Source: Flavobacteriaceae bacterium
GTDB taxonomy: Bacteria > Bacteroidota > Bacteroidia > Flavobacteriales > Flavobacteriaceae
Length of the DNA: 24,699 nucleotides
Direction: 5' to 3'
Assembly (NCBI GenBank): GCA_002691265.1
Contig: NZHJ01000005.1
Span: forward strand, 1 to 24,699
This document shows, in pieces, positions 8,377 to 16,920 of this stretch; position 1 is the stretch's first letter, and the number at the start of each line of letters is the position of its first letter. The notes under the pieces are model-generated. The model did not search any database and had not been told where the DNA came from. It saw nothing but the letters and a program-made list of their open reading frames with translations. Position numbers and translations under genes: made by a program.

Positions 8377-10917
8377 ATGGATGATAATTTTTCTCCAAGA
8401 GTTAAAGACGTTATAACTTACAGTAAAGAAGAGGCCTTAAGACTAGGTCATGATTTTATTGGAACTGAACACCTTGTATTAGGTTTAATCAGAAATGGTG
8501 AAGGTAAAGCAATTGATATATTAAACTTTCTTGGAATTGATCTAAACGAGTTAAGAAGAAAAATTGAATCACTTAATCCCATCAATTTTGATAATGAAAT
8601 AAAAGAATCCACAAAAAAAAACCTCCACCTTACTAGACAGGCTGAACGCGCTCTAAAAACAACTTTTTTAGAGGCAAAGCTTTTCCAAAGCTCAATTATT
8701 AATACTGCTCACTTACTCTTATGTATTCTCAGAAATGAGAATGATCCAACTGCTAAGATTTTCAATAACATGGAAATAAATTATAATGTTGTCAAGGATG
8801 AGTATAAATCTATAATTGGAAAAGATGATTTTTCTGACGAATCTTCAGAAAGTAGTGATGGATCTGAATTTGAAGAGATTAAATATCCTCAAATTACAAA
8901 AACAAAATCTAAATCAAACAAAAAATCCAAAACACCCGTTCTTGACAATTTTGGCAAAGATCTCACATCTATGGCTGAAAATGATAAACTTGACCCTATC
9001 ATCGGAAGAGAAGTAGAAATTCAAAGAGTTTCTCAAATACTAAGTAGGAGAAAGAAAAATAACCCTTTGCTTATAGGAGAGCCTGGTGTTGGAAAATCAG
9101 CTATTGCTGAAGGTCTTGCAATTAGAATAATAAAAAAGAAGGTATCCAGAGTACTATACAACAAAAGAATCATTTCATTAGACCTGGCAAGTTTAGTCGC
9201 TGGAACTAAATACAGAGGACAATTTGAAGAAAGAATGAAGGCTGTCATGAATGAGTTAGAAAAAAACTCTGATATTATTCTTTTTATTGATGAAATTCAT
9301 ACCATAGTTGGTGCAGGTGGAGCAACTGGAAGTCTTGATGCTTCAAACATGTTTAAACCTGCCCTAGCAAGAGGTACCATTCAATGTATCGGAGCAACTA
9401 CTCTAGATGAATATAGAAATTCTATCGAGAAAGACGGGGCATTAGAGAGAAGATTCCAAAAAATCATTGTTGAACAAACAAACGAGGAGGAAACTCTAGA
9501 AATATTAAAAAATATTAAAGAAAAATACGAAGATCATCATAACGTAATTTACACTGATGAAGCACTTCTTGCATCTGTAAAACTTACCTCAAGGTATATG
9601 ACCGACAGGTATTTACCTGATAAGGCGATTGATGCTTTGGATGAAGCTGGCTCAAGAGTACACATAACCAATTTAAATGTACCACAACATATTGATGAAT
9701 TAGAGGCTGAGTTAGAAGACATAAAACTAAGTAAAAACAACGCAGTAAAGAACCAAAAATATGAAGAGGCTGCCAGCTTTAGGGACAAAGAAAAAATAAT
9801 TGAAAACAAACTTAGTTCTGCACAAGCACAATGGGAAGATGAATGCAAAAAAAATAAAGAAATTGTTAATGAGGAAAGCATCGCTGACGTTGTATCAATG
9901 ATGACAGGTATTCCCTTAAATAAACTAAAACAATCAGAAAGTAATAAATTATCTAAACTTACTTCAATTGTTAAAAAAAATATCATTGGTCAGGATAAAG
10001 CAATTGATAAAGTAGTAAAATCTATTCAGCGAAATCGAGCTGGATTAAAAGACCCTAAGAAACCTATTGGTTCATTTATATTTCTTGGACAAACTGGTGT
10101 GGGTAAAACTCAATTAGCAAAAACCCTAGCCAAAGAATTATTTGATAGTGAAGAAGCATTAATCAGAGTTGATATGAGCGAATACATGGAAAAATTTGCT
10201 GTTTCTAGATTAATCGGTGCACCTCCCGGTTATGTTGGATATGAAGATGGAGGACAACTTACAGAAAAAATTAGAAGAAAGCCATACGCGGTAGTGTTGC
10301 TTGATGAAATTGAAAAGGCCCATCCAGATATATTCAACATGCTATTACAAGTTTTAGACGATGGTTTTCTCACAGATAGTCTTGGAAGAAAGATTGATTT
10401 TACAAATTGTGTTATCATAATGACATCAAATATCGGGGTAAAAAAAATTCAAGATTTTGGTTCAGGTGTTGGTTTTGGCACCACAGCAAAAAAATCTCAA
10501 GAAGAATCATTCACAAGAAAAACTATTATAAATGCTCTACAAAAGAAGTTTGCACCCGAGTTTCTAAATAGAATTGATGAAGTAATAATTTTCAATGCAC
10601 TTTCAAAAGAAAACATTCACAAAATAATTGATATTGAATTATCTAAATTATATCAAAGAATCGACGAATTAGGTTACAAGATAAAATTAAGTAAAGAAGC
10701 CAAGGACTTTTTAGCCGAAAAAGGATATGATAAAAAATATGGTGCTAGACCTCTAAAAAGAACAATCCAAAAACATGTAGAAGACTTAATAGCTTCAGAA
10801 ATACTAAATTCTATGATCAATGAAGGAGATACTATAAATATTGATCATTCATCTGGAAAAGAAGAATTAAGTATTAAGATTCAAAATAAAAGAGAATCTA
10901 AAACATCAAAAAAATAA
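8377..10917 (+). CDS. clpC: ATP-dependent Clp protease ATP-binding subunit ClpC
   Basis: This 846-residue double-AAA+ unfoldase feeds substrates to ClpP. It has an N-terminal Clp-N repeat domain (about residues 1-150) and a first AAA+ module with Walker A GEPGVGKS at 234-241. A UVR-like middle segment (EEAASFRDKE, near 463) follows, then a second AAA+ module with Walker A GQTGVGKT at 571-578. The ClpP-docking tripeptide VGF is at 698-700, so it is a ClpP partner and not a ClpB disaggregase. I chose the ATG at 8377 over the in-frame ATG at 8350. It gives the family opening MDDNFSPRVKD, and the nine extra residues are hydrophobic and unlike the family. It ends 2 nt from the convergent hutH. Confidence 0.96.
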   Translation: MDDNFSPRVKDVITYSKEEALRLGHDFIGTEHLVLGLIRNGEGKAIDILNFLGIDLNELRRKIESLNPINFDNEIKESTKKNLHLTRQAERALKTTFLEAKLFQSSIINTAHLLLCILRNENDPTAKIFNNMEINYNVVKDEYKSIIGKDDFSDESSESSDGSEFEEIKYPQITKTKSKSNKKSKTPVLDNFGKDLTSMAENDKLDPIIGREVEIQRVSQILSRRKKNNPLLIGEPGVGKSAIAEGLAIRIIKKKVSRVLYNKRIISLDLASLVAGTKYRGQFEERMKAVMNELEKNSDIILFIDEIHTIVGAGGATGSLDASNMFKPALARGTIQCIGATTLDEYRNSIEKDGALERRFQKIIVEQTNEEETLEILKNIKEKYEDHHNVIYTDEALLASVKLTSRYMTDRYLPDKAIDALDEAGSRVHITNLNVPQHIDELEAELEDIKLSKNNAVKNQKYEEAASFRDKEKIIENKLSSAQAQWEDECKKNKEIVNEESIADVVSMMTGIPLNKLKQSESNKLSKLTSIVKKNIIGQDKAIDKVVKSIQRNRAGLKDPKKPIGSFIFLGQTGVGKTQLAKTLAKELFDSEEALIRVDMSEYMEKFAVSRLIGAPPGYVGYEDGGQLTEKIRRKPYAVVLLDEIEKAHPDIFNMLLQVLDDGFLTDSLGRKIDFTNCVIIMTSNIGVKKIQDFGSGVGFGTTAKKSQEESFTRKTIINALQKKFAPEFLNRIDEVIIFNALSKENIHKIIDIELSKLYQRIDELGYKIKLSKEAKDFLAEKGYDKKYGARPLKRTIQKHVEDLIASEILNSMINEGDTINIDHSSGKEELSIKIQNKRESKTSKK

Positions 10918-10919
10918 AC

Positions 10920-12410
10920 CTACACTACTCTTCTATTTCTCTTTAAAAATTTTGAAACTTTAATTATATCATTATGAAAAACTCTATCAGATGATATTTT
11001 TGGATGAATTTTTCTTATAGTTGAAATAAATTCGTCTAATAAATCTGATGCTTTATGATTATTAAACTCTTTTGCTTGAATAGCAGTTATTAATTCAATA
11101 GCAAAAATTTCGTAAAGATTATTTATGATATCTCTCAATTGATTTGCTCCATTTGCACCCATACTTACATGATCTTCTTGTCCATTTGATGAAGTGATAG
11201 AATCAATGCTTGAGGGAGTTGCCAATTGTTTATTTGCACTAACTAAACTAGCAGATGTGTATTGAAGAATCATTAACCCTGAATTAAGCCCTGGATCATT
11301 TATCAAAAAAGGTGGCAATCCTCTTTTCCCTGACATTAGATTAAAAACCCTTCTTTCAGAAATACTACCAAGCTCTGATATAGAAATCTTAAGGAAATCT
11401 ATTGCGTAAGCCAGAGGTTGGCCGTGAAAATTCCCTCCAGAAATAATTTTATCCTCTTTTACAAATATTATCGGGTTGTCAGTAACTGAGTTAATCTCTG
11501 TATTTATTATTTGTAAAATATAATTTAATGTTTCTTGCGTGGCCCCGTGAACTTGTGGTATACATCTAAAGGAGTAAGGGTCTTGAATAGTATCTTTTTT
11601 AATTCTTTCTGTTTCACCACCCTTTAAATTATTAATAATTGATTTTGAGACATTTATTTGACCCCTATATGGTCTTACTTCAGAAATTAAATAATTAAAT
11701 GGTGATAGATTGCATCTGAAAGCATCAATCGAAATACTTGAGATTAGATTGGCATATTCAGAAATATTGAATGAATGAATAACAGAATTAATCAACGATG
11801 CCAACATATATTGAGTGCCATTAATTAAAGCTAATCCCTCTTTAGATCCAAGTTTAAGTGGTTTAAGATTAAATTTATTTAGTATTTCAGTAGATTCATA
11901 TACTTCACCATTATATTCCACCTCGCCTAATCCAATTAGAGGGAGTGATAAATGGGATAATGGTGAAAGATCTCCAGAAGCTCCTAATGATCCGTATTTA
12001 TAAATAATCGGATGTATGTTATTATTATAAAAGAAAAGAAGTCTTTCAATAGTTTCAATCTTAACCCCACTGTATCCCTTTGAAAGTGATATTATTTTCA
12101 ATAAAATCATTAACCTAACTATTTCTGAATCTACTTTATCTCCTATACCACAAGCATGTGATTTCAACAGATTAGTTTGCAGTTGAACTAAATCATTTTC
12201 ATCAATTTTGAAATTGTGAAGATCACCAAAACCTGTATTTACTCCATAGTAACTTTCAGTAGAATCGATAATCTTTTTTTCTAAATAAGCTCTAGAATTA
12301 TTTATTTTATCAATTGTTGAATGTTCAATTGAAAGATTTAAATCTTCATTAATAATTTTATTTATATCATTAAATGAAACATTATTATTGTTTATGATGA
12401 ATGAACTCAT
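10920..12410 (-). CDS. hutH: Histidine ammonia-lyase
   Basis: This 496-residue MIO-type lyase removes ammonia from histidine to give urocanate. The self-cyclising Ala-Ser-Gly is A144-S145-G146 in GSLGASGDLSPL. Y55 in YGVNTGFG, the LLKSHACG histidine, LINGTQ and QVHGA match other HAL active-site segments. The NGQEDHVSMG segment keeps the glutamate seen in histidine lyases, where tyrosine and phenylalanine lyases usually have glutamine, which favours HAL over TAL. Length is normal. The gene is alone, with no hutU, hutI or hutG nearby, so the rest of the pathway must be elsewhere or missing. It is divergent from the TlpA-like gene across 51 bp. Confidence 0.93.
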   Translation of the reverse strand: MSSFIINNNNVSFNDINKIINEDLNLSIEHSTIDKINNSRAYLEKKIIDSTESYYGVNTGFGDLHNFKIDENDLVQLQTNLLKSHACGIGDKVDSEIVRLMILLKIISLSKGYSGVKIETIERLLFFYNNNIHPIIYKYGSLGASGDLSPLSHLSLPLIGLGEVEYNGEVYESTEILNKFNLKPLKLGSKEGLALINGTQYMLASLINSVIHSFNISEYANLISSISIDAFRCNLSPFNYLISEVRPYRGQINVSKSIINNLKGGETERIKKDTIQDPYSFRCIPQVHGATQETLNYILQIINTEINSVTDNPIIFVKEDKIISGGNFHGQPLAYAIDFLKISISELGSISERRVFNLMSGKRGLPPFLINDPGLNSGLMILQYTSASLVSANKQLATPSSIDSITSSNGQEDHVSMGANGANQLRDIINNLYEIFAIELITAIQAKEFNNHKASDLLDEFISTIRKIHPKISSDRVFHNDIIKVSKFLKRNRRVV

Positions 12411-12436
12411 TTAGGTTATTTTGATTTAAAATTAGT

Positions 12437-12444
12437 TAAATTTG
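12437..12444 (+). promoter_or_regulatory. Candidate -7 box for the tlpA-like/gcvT/yebC run
   Basis: TAAATTTG at 12437-12444 is an exact TAnnTTTG, 17 nt before the ATG at 12462. No TTG lies at the right distance upstream (the nearest is only 13 nt away), so this is the -7 half only. It would give a very short leader. Confidence 0.35.
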
Positions 12445-12461
12445 AATTTAATTAAAATTTT

Positions 12462-13856
12462 ATGAAAAAAGCTCTAGAAAATATAATTTATCCACTATTA
12501 ATATTGGTATTTTTTTCTTGTCATGAAGATAAAATAATTGTTTCTGGTAAAATTGAAAACTCTGTAAACGATTCGTTAAATATATATGCCAATGGTTTAG
12601 GTCAGAAAATCATGGTCAAGGAAGGGGTCTTTAATTTTGAATTAGATTTCCCAGAAGGTTATTATAATTTAAAACATGGTAATGAAGTGATGAATATATA
12701 CCTGTCAGGTGGAAAAATTGAAATTTTATTTGATTATGAAAATTTTGACGAATCTATTATGTTTAATGGGGATTTTTCTAACGAGAATTTATTCTTGAAG
12801 GAAAAATTTTTATATGAAGAAAAAAATAGCTTAAAGTCTTCAGAACTATTCTCGTTGGATGAAGACGAATTTTTAAATAAAATCAGTGAAATCTTTGATT
12901 CAAGAAATAGTTTAATTGATTCATATGAAAAAAGAAATAGCGCTTTAAATAAAGATTTTAAACAATTTGAAAAGAAAGATTTAGAACATAGAAATAATTA
13001 TTATTTACTTAATTACGAGTCTGCGTACTCATATTTTAAAAAGTCTAAACCAATAATAAAGAGCAATAAATTTAATATAGAGAATAATATCAATTATTTA
13101 GATAATGAACTCTTTCTTAACTCCTCATACTACAGAAGTATTGTGGTCAGTTATTTTTTGGATATGGATAAGATAAATGATGGGGAAATTTCACATTTTG
13201 AAAAACTAATCAAAAGTAAATCCGAAGACATAAAAAATAATATTTCTTCTCAAGCAAAATATTTTTTAAGTACAGAATTAAATAATATTGAAGGGTTTTA
13301 TGACATTTTGTTAAGTCTTTCTAGTAAGAAAAAAACAATTGAGGAATTAGATGAGATTTATAATAATATCAATAATATTTTAACCGGAAAACCCTCCCCT
13401 CAATTTTATGATTATGAAAACCATGCAGGTGGAAGTAATTCTTTAAATGATTTTCTAGGAAAATATATCTACATTGATGTGTGGGCAACATGGTGTGGAC
13501 CATGCATTAGAGAAATACCATCGTATGAAGCAATTCAAAAAAAATTTAAAGAAAATAATATTTCATTTTTAAGCATTTCTATTGATGAAAAAGACGGAAA
13601 AGTTTATAATTATGATAAATGGGTTCAATATGTAAAAGAAAATAATCTTAGTGGAGTTCATTTATTTGCAGATAATGCATGGAATTCTGAATTTATAAAA
13701 GCATATAATATAAATTCTATACCAAGATATTTGTTGTTAGATATTGATGGTACAATTATAACTTCCGATGCTCCAAGACCCTCAGATAGCGAATTATCTC
13801 AAAAAATTAAATCTCTTAAACATATAAATTGTAATGAAGAAAACTGCATTATATGA
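12462..13856 (+). CDS. TlpA-like thioredoxin-fold lipoprotein
   Basis: This 464-residue protein begins with a lipoprotein signal sequence ending at C20 (VFFSC), followed by HED. The acidic residues right after the cysteine resemble the Bacteroidetes surface-lipoprotein export signal. An N-terminal beta-rich region like DUF4369 (about 28-100, VSGKI then FNFELDFPEGYY) and a helical middle lead to a thioredoxin domain (about 315-455). The redox pair is in WCGPC (about residues 344-348), and a cis-proline segment SIPRYLL follows. It should be a thiol-disulfide reductase at the cell envelope. The last 23 nt overlap gcvT in another frame, and the C-terminus HINCNEENCII carries two extra cysteines. 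The substrate is unknown. Confidence 0.88.
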   Translation: MKKALENIIYPLLILVFFSCHEDKIIVSGKIENSVNDSLNIYANGLGQKIMVKEGVFNFELDFPEGYYNLKHGNEVMNIYLSGGKIEILFDYENFDESIMFNGDFSNENLFLKEKFLYEEKNSLKSSELFSLDEDEFLNKISEIFDSRNSLIDSYEKRNSALNKDFKQFEKKDLEHRNNYYLLNYESAYSYFKKSKPIIKSNKFNIENNINYLDNELFLNSSYYRSIVVSYFLDMDKINDGEISHFEKLIKSKSEDIKNNISSQAKYFLSTELNNIEGFYDILLSLSSKKKTIEELDEIYNNINNILTGKPSPQFYDYENHAGGSNSLNDFLGKYIYIDVWATWCGPCIREIPSYEAIQKKFKENNISFLSISIDEKDGKVYNYDKWVQYVKENNLSGVHLFADNAWNSEFIKAYNINSIPRYLLLDIDGTIITSDAPRPSDSELSQKIKSLKHINCNEENCII

Positions 13857-14895
13857 AAAACATAATCTTTTAAAAGCCAAATTAATTGACTTTGCAGGAT
13901 ATTTGATGCCTGTTCAATATGAAGGGGTAACAAAGGAACATTTGGCTGTAAAAAATAATGTGGGCGTTTTTGATGTTTCACATATGGGTGAATTTTATGT
14001 TCATGGGGATGAGGCTGAAACTTTCCTACAATCTGTTCTAAGTAACGATATTAGTAAAATAGCTAAAGGACAAGCTCAGTATAATTGTATCCCTAATGAT
14101 GTTGGTGGGATCGTTGACGACCTAATATTGTATAAATTTGAGAACAACAGATATATGATGGTTGTAAATGCATCAAATATTGAAAAAGATTTAGATTTTT
14201 TAAATAAAAAAAATAATTTTAACGCGCAGATAATTAATGTCTCTGATACCTACTCTTTAATTGCTATCCAAGGTCCAAATGCGTTACAGGTTATTGATCC
14301 AATTTTTAATTTTAATTTAAATGAAATAAAATACTATCATTTTGAGTATTATGATGGTATTATAGTTTCTAACACTGGATATACAGGTTGTGGTGGTTTT
14401 GAAATATATTGTAAAAATGAAATTGCCAAAAACATGTGGGCTAAAATTTTTGAGTATGGCAAAAAATATGACATAAAACCAATTGGTTTAGCTGCAAGAG
14501 ATACCCTTCGTCTTGAAATGGGATTCTGTTTATATGGCAATGATATTGATGAAACCACCTCACCAATTGAAGCTGGTCTTTCTTGGATTACAAAAACTAA
14601 TAAGAAATTCACATCTAGTGAAATATTTAAAAAGCAAAAGATCCAGGGGGTTAAAAGAAAATTAATTGGTTTTACAATGGAAGAAAAAGCAATTCCAAGA
14701 AAAAACTACGATATATTAAATCAAGATAATGAAATCATTGGAGCAGTAACATCTGGAACAATGTCTCCTTCACTCAATATTGGTATTGGTTTGGGTTATG
14801 TTAAAGTTGAATATTCAAAACCTGGAATGGAAATATTTATTCAAATAAGAAAAAATATTAAAAAAGCTCTGATTGTAAAACCACCTTTTAAATAA
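13834..14895 (+). CDS. gcvT: Aminomethyltransferase (glycine cleavage system T protein)
   Basis: This 353-residue GcvT takes the aminomethyl group from the lipoylated H protein and passes it to tetrahydrofolate, releasing ammonia. Family signatures run the whole length: the opening MKKTALYEKH with FAGYLMPVQYEGV, VFDVSHMGE, the catalytic-aspartate region GGIVDDL, GYTGCGGFE for folate binding, and AARDTLRLEMGFCLYGNDI. The start at 13834 lies inside the end of the upstream lipoprotein gene (23-nt overlap) but gives the standard N-terminus, so translational coupling is likely. gcvH and gcvP are not in the window. yebC starts 4 nt after the stop. Confidence 0.96.
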   Translation: MKKTALYEKHNLLKAKLIDFAGYLMPVQYEGVTKEHLAVKNNVGVFDVSHMGEFYVHGDEAETFLQSVLSNDISKIAKGQAQYNCIPNDVGGIVDDLILYKFENNRYMMVVNASNIEKDLDFLNKKNNFNAQIINVSDTYSLIAIQGPNALQVIDPIFNFNLNEIKYYHFEYYDGIIVSNTGYTGCGGFEIYCKNEIAKNMWAKIFEYGKKYDIKPIGLAARDTLRLEMGFCLYGNDIDETTSPIEAGLSWITKTNKKFTSSEIFKKQKIQGVKRKLIGFTMEEKAIPRKNYDILNQDNEIIGAVTSGTMSPSLNIGIGLGYVKVEYSKPGMEIFIQIRKNIKKALIVKPPFK

Positions 14896-14899
14896 AAAC

Positions 14900-15610
14900 A
14901 TGGGAAGAGCATTTGAATTTAGAAAGGCCAGAAAAATGAAAAGATGGTCGGCCATGAGTAAAGCCTTTACAAGGATTGGTAAAGATATTGTAATTGCTGT
15001 TAAAGAGGGTGGTCCTGATCCTGATTCAAATTCAAAACTAAGAGCTGTAATACAAAATGCTAAATCTGTCAATATGCCAAAAGATAATATTGATAGAGCT
15101 ATCAAAAGAGCTTTTGATAAGTCTCTGGGAAATTACAAAGAAATATTATTTGAAGGTTATGCACCTTACGGGGTTGCAATCCTAGTGGAAACAGCTACCG
15201 ATAATAATACTAGAACTGTCGCCAATATTAGAAGTTATTTTAATAAATGTAATGGTAATTTGGGGACTTCTGGCTCGGTGATTTTTATGTTTGATCACAC
15301 CTGTAACTTTAGAATTGAAAAACAAAATATTGATATTGAAAATCTTGAATTTGACCTTATTGATTTTGGTGTAGAAGAAGTTTTTGAGGATGAATATGGA
15401 ATATTAATTTATGGACCTTTTGATAGTTTTGGTGAAATTCAAAAAGCATTAGAATCAAAGGAAATACAAATAATTTCATCCGGGTTTGATAGGATACCAA
15501 ATAATCTTAAAAATGTGAATGAGGAAGAAAGGTCAGAAATTGAAAAACTATTAGAAAAAATTGAAAATGATGATGATGTTCAAAATGTTTTTCACAACAT
15601 GAATGGTTAG
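14900..15610 (+). CDS. yebC: YebC/PmpR-family regulator or translation factor
   Basis: This 236-residue YebC/TACO1 family protein has the Bacteroidetes form of the N-terminus (MGRAFEFRKARKMKRW). It then has the conserved GGPDPDSNSKLRAVI and the NMPKDNIDRAIKRA helix, and later FEGYAPYGVA. Members have been described as DNA-binding regulators and, more recently, as factors that help ribosomes through proline stretches; the sequence alone does not decide between these. It starts 4 nt after gcvT and closes the plus-strand run. Its stop codon overlaps that of the convergent acyltransferase gene. Confidence 0.95.
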   Translation: MGRAFEFRKARKMKRWSAMSKAFTRIGKDIVIAVKEGGPDPDSNSKLRAVIQNAKSVNMPKDNIDRAIKRAFDKSLGNYKEILFEGYAPYGVAILVETATDNNTRTVANIRSYFNKCNGNLGTSGSVIFMFDHTCNFRIEKQNIDIENLEFDLIDFGVEEVFEDEYGILIYGPFDSFGEIQKALESKEIQIISSGFDRIPNNLKNVNEEERSEIEKLLEKIENDDDVQNVFHNMNG

Positions 15611-16170
15611 TTTTTTTTATAAAAACTATATTCCTTAACCTTTCCAACAACTCCATGAAAATAGCTTTCTATATAATTAAAGTCTGATTCTTTATTACCT
15701 GAAGGGTAAAATGGTTCTGAGATTAAAGTTTTTTTATTTTTAAAATCAAGAGTCATTAGGAAAATAGGCACTTTTGATTGTAGTGCTATATAATAAAACC
15801 CAGATTTTAGTTTTTCTACCTTTTTTCTAGTACCCTCAGGAGCAAGAGATAATCGAAATTCATCTTTTGAATTAAATATATTTACTATTTGTTTAACCAA
15901 ATTATTGCTGGATTTACGGTCAACAGGGACTCCCCCAGTCCATCTCAAGATTATGTTTAAAGGAAAAATAAATAGTTCTTTCTTTGCAAGATAATTAGAT
16001 TTAAAACCTATTGAACCTCTAATTAAAATCCCTAAATAAAAGTCTAACCAATGAGTATGTGGAACAGTGATTATAACAGCTTTTTTTATGATGTCTTTAG
16101 ATAAAGTTTTATTACCTGTAATTTTCCATCCAATTAATTTTAAAATGAGCCTATATAACGTCTTTTTCAC
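15607..16170 (-). CDS. 1-acyl-sn-glycerol-3-phosphate acyltransferase-like protein (PlsC family)
   Basis: This 187-residue acyltransferase has the catalytic HX4D motif as H38-T-H-W-L-D43 and the substrate-binding motif EGTR at 112-115. A hydrophobic FPLNIILRW segment lies around 69-77. It belongs to the short Bacteroidetes PlsC-like group and probably transfers an acyl chain to a lysophosphatidate-like acceptor at the inner face of the membrane. Its start overlaps the end of kdsB by 20 nt, so the two are translated together. The link to the LPS-sugar gene suggests envelope lipid synthesis but does not fix the acceptor. It lacks the long N-terminal membrane helix of larger PlsC proteins. Confidence 0.88.
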   Translation of the reverse strand: MKKTLYRLILKLIGWKITGNKTLSKDIIKKAVIITVPHTHWLDFYLGILIRGSIGFKSNYLAKKELFIFPLNIILRWTGGVPVDRKSSNNLVKQIVNIFNSKDEFRLSLAPEGTRKKVEKLKSGFYYIALQSKVPIFLMTLDFKNKKTLISEPFYPSGNKESDFNYIESYFHGVVGKVKEYSFYKKN

Positions 16171-16891
16171 TGAAAATTTTTATTGCTTTTTTAAGATCAT
16201 CTTCTGTGTCAATACCTACAAACATTTCATCAGAAATAATCATTTTAATTTTGATATTATTTTCAATCAGTCTTAACGCTTCTATTTTTTCAGATTTCTC
16301 CAAATCTCCAATACTCAATTTAGAAAATTCTAGCAAAGATTCTTTTCTAAAAGCGTAAACACCAATATGTTTATTAGCAACTGAAGTATTAATGTTTCTT
16401 TTAAAAGGGATGGGATATCGAGAAAAGTAAATAGCATTATTAGCTTTATCAGTGATTACTTTCACATTGTTTGGATTGTTTAATTCTAAATCATCAGAAA
16501 TAGGTGTCATTACTGAAACTATTCCTACAGACTTGTCAAAATCGTTTTTAAATACATTTATAATTAATTTTATAGTTTTTGCATTTATAAAGGGTTCATC
16601 ACCTTGAACATTAATAATTATATCAGCATTAATATCAGATGCAACACCTGCTATCCGATCAGTTCCAGTTTGATATTGATTTTTATCAAATAAAAATTTG
16701 ATTTGGTTATTTTTTAATTCTTTTAAAATTTCTTCGCTGTTTGTAACGACTAAAACATCATCAAAGAGACTAGAATTCTTTGTTGCCTCATATGTTCTTC
16801 TTATTAATGTTTTTCCACAAATATCTCTTAATAGTTTATTTGGAAGTCGGGTAGAATTCAACCTTGCAGGAATAACGGCAATAATTTTCAT
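16151..16891 (-). CDS. kdsB: 3-deoxy-manno-octulosonate cytidylyltransferase (CMP-Kdo synthetase)
   Basis: This 246-residue nucleotidyltransferase activates Kdo with CTP to CMP-Kdo for the inner core of lipopolysaccharide. It has the N-terminal nucleotide-binding motif IPARLNSTRLPNKLL (R10, K19), QTGTDRIA, and the VQGDEP metal-binding motif at about 95-100. FSRYPIPFKR and HIGVYAFRKESL are further family signatures. Length is normal. It is the middle gene of a minus-strand operon, 29 nt after the helicase stop and overlapping the acyltransferase by 20 nt. It implies the organism makes Kdo-containing LPS. Confidence 0.96.
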   Translation of the reverse strand: MKIIAVIPARLNSTRLPNKLLRDICGKTLIRRTYEATKNSSLFDDVLVVTNSEEILKELKNNQIKFLFDKNQYQTGTDRIAGVASDINADIIINVQGDEPFINAKTIKLIINVFKNDFDKSVGIVSVMTPISDDLELNNPNNVKVITDKANNAIYFSRYPIPFKRNINTSVANKHIGVYAFRKESLLEFSKLSIGDLEKSEKIEALRLIENNIKIKMIISDEMFVGIDTEDDLKKAIKIFSEKDVI

Positions 16892-16920
16892 ACCTCTAAA
16901 TTACTATTTAATGATTAATA

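Noticed and set aside
9549..9986. 145-codon open frame antisense to clpC
   Set aside because: It lies wholly inside clpC, has no recognisable motif or promoter, and long antisense frames are expected opposite AT-rich coding sequence.
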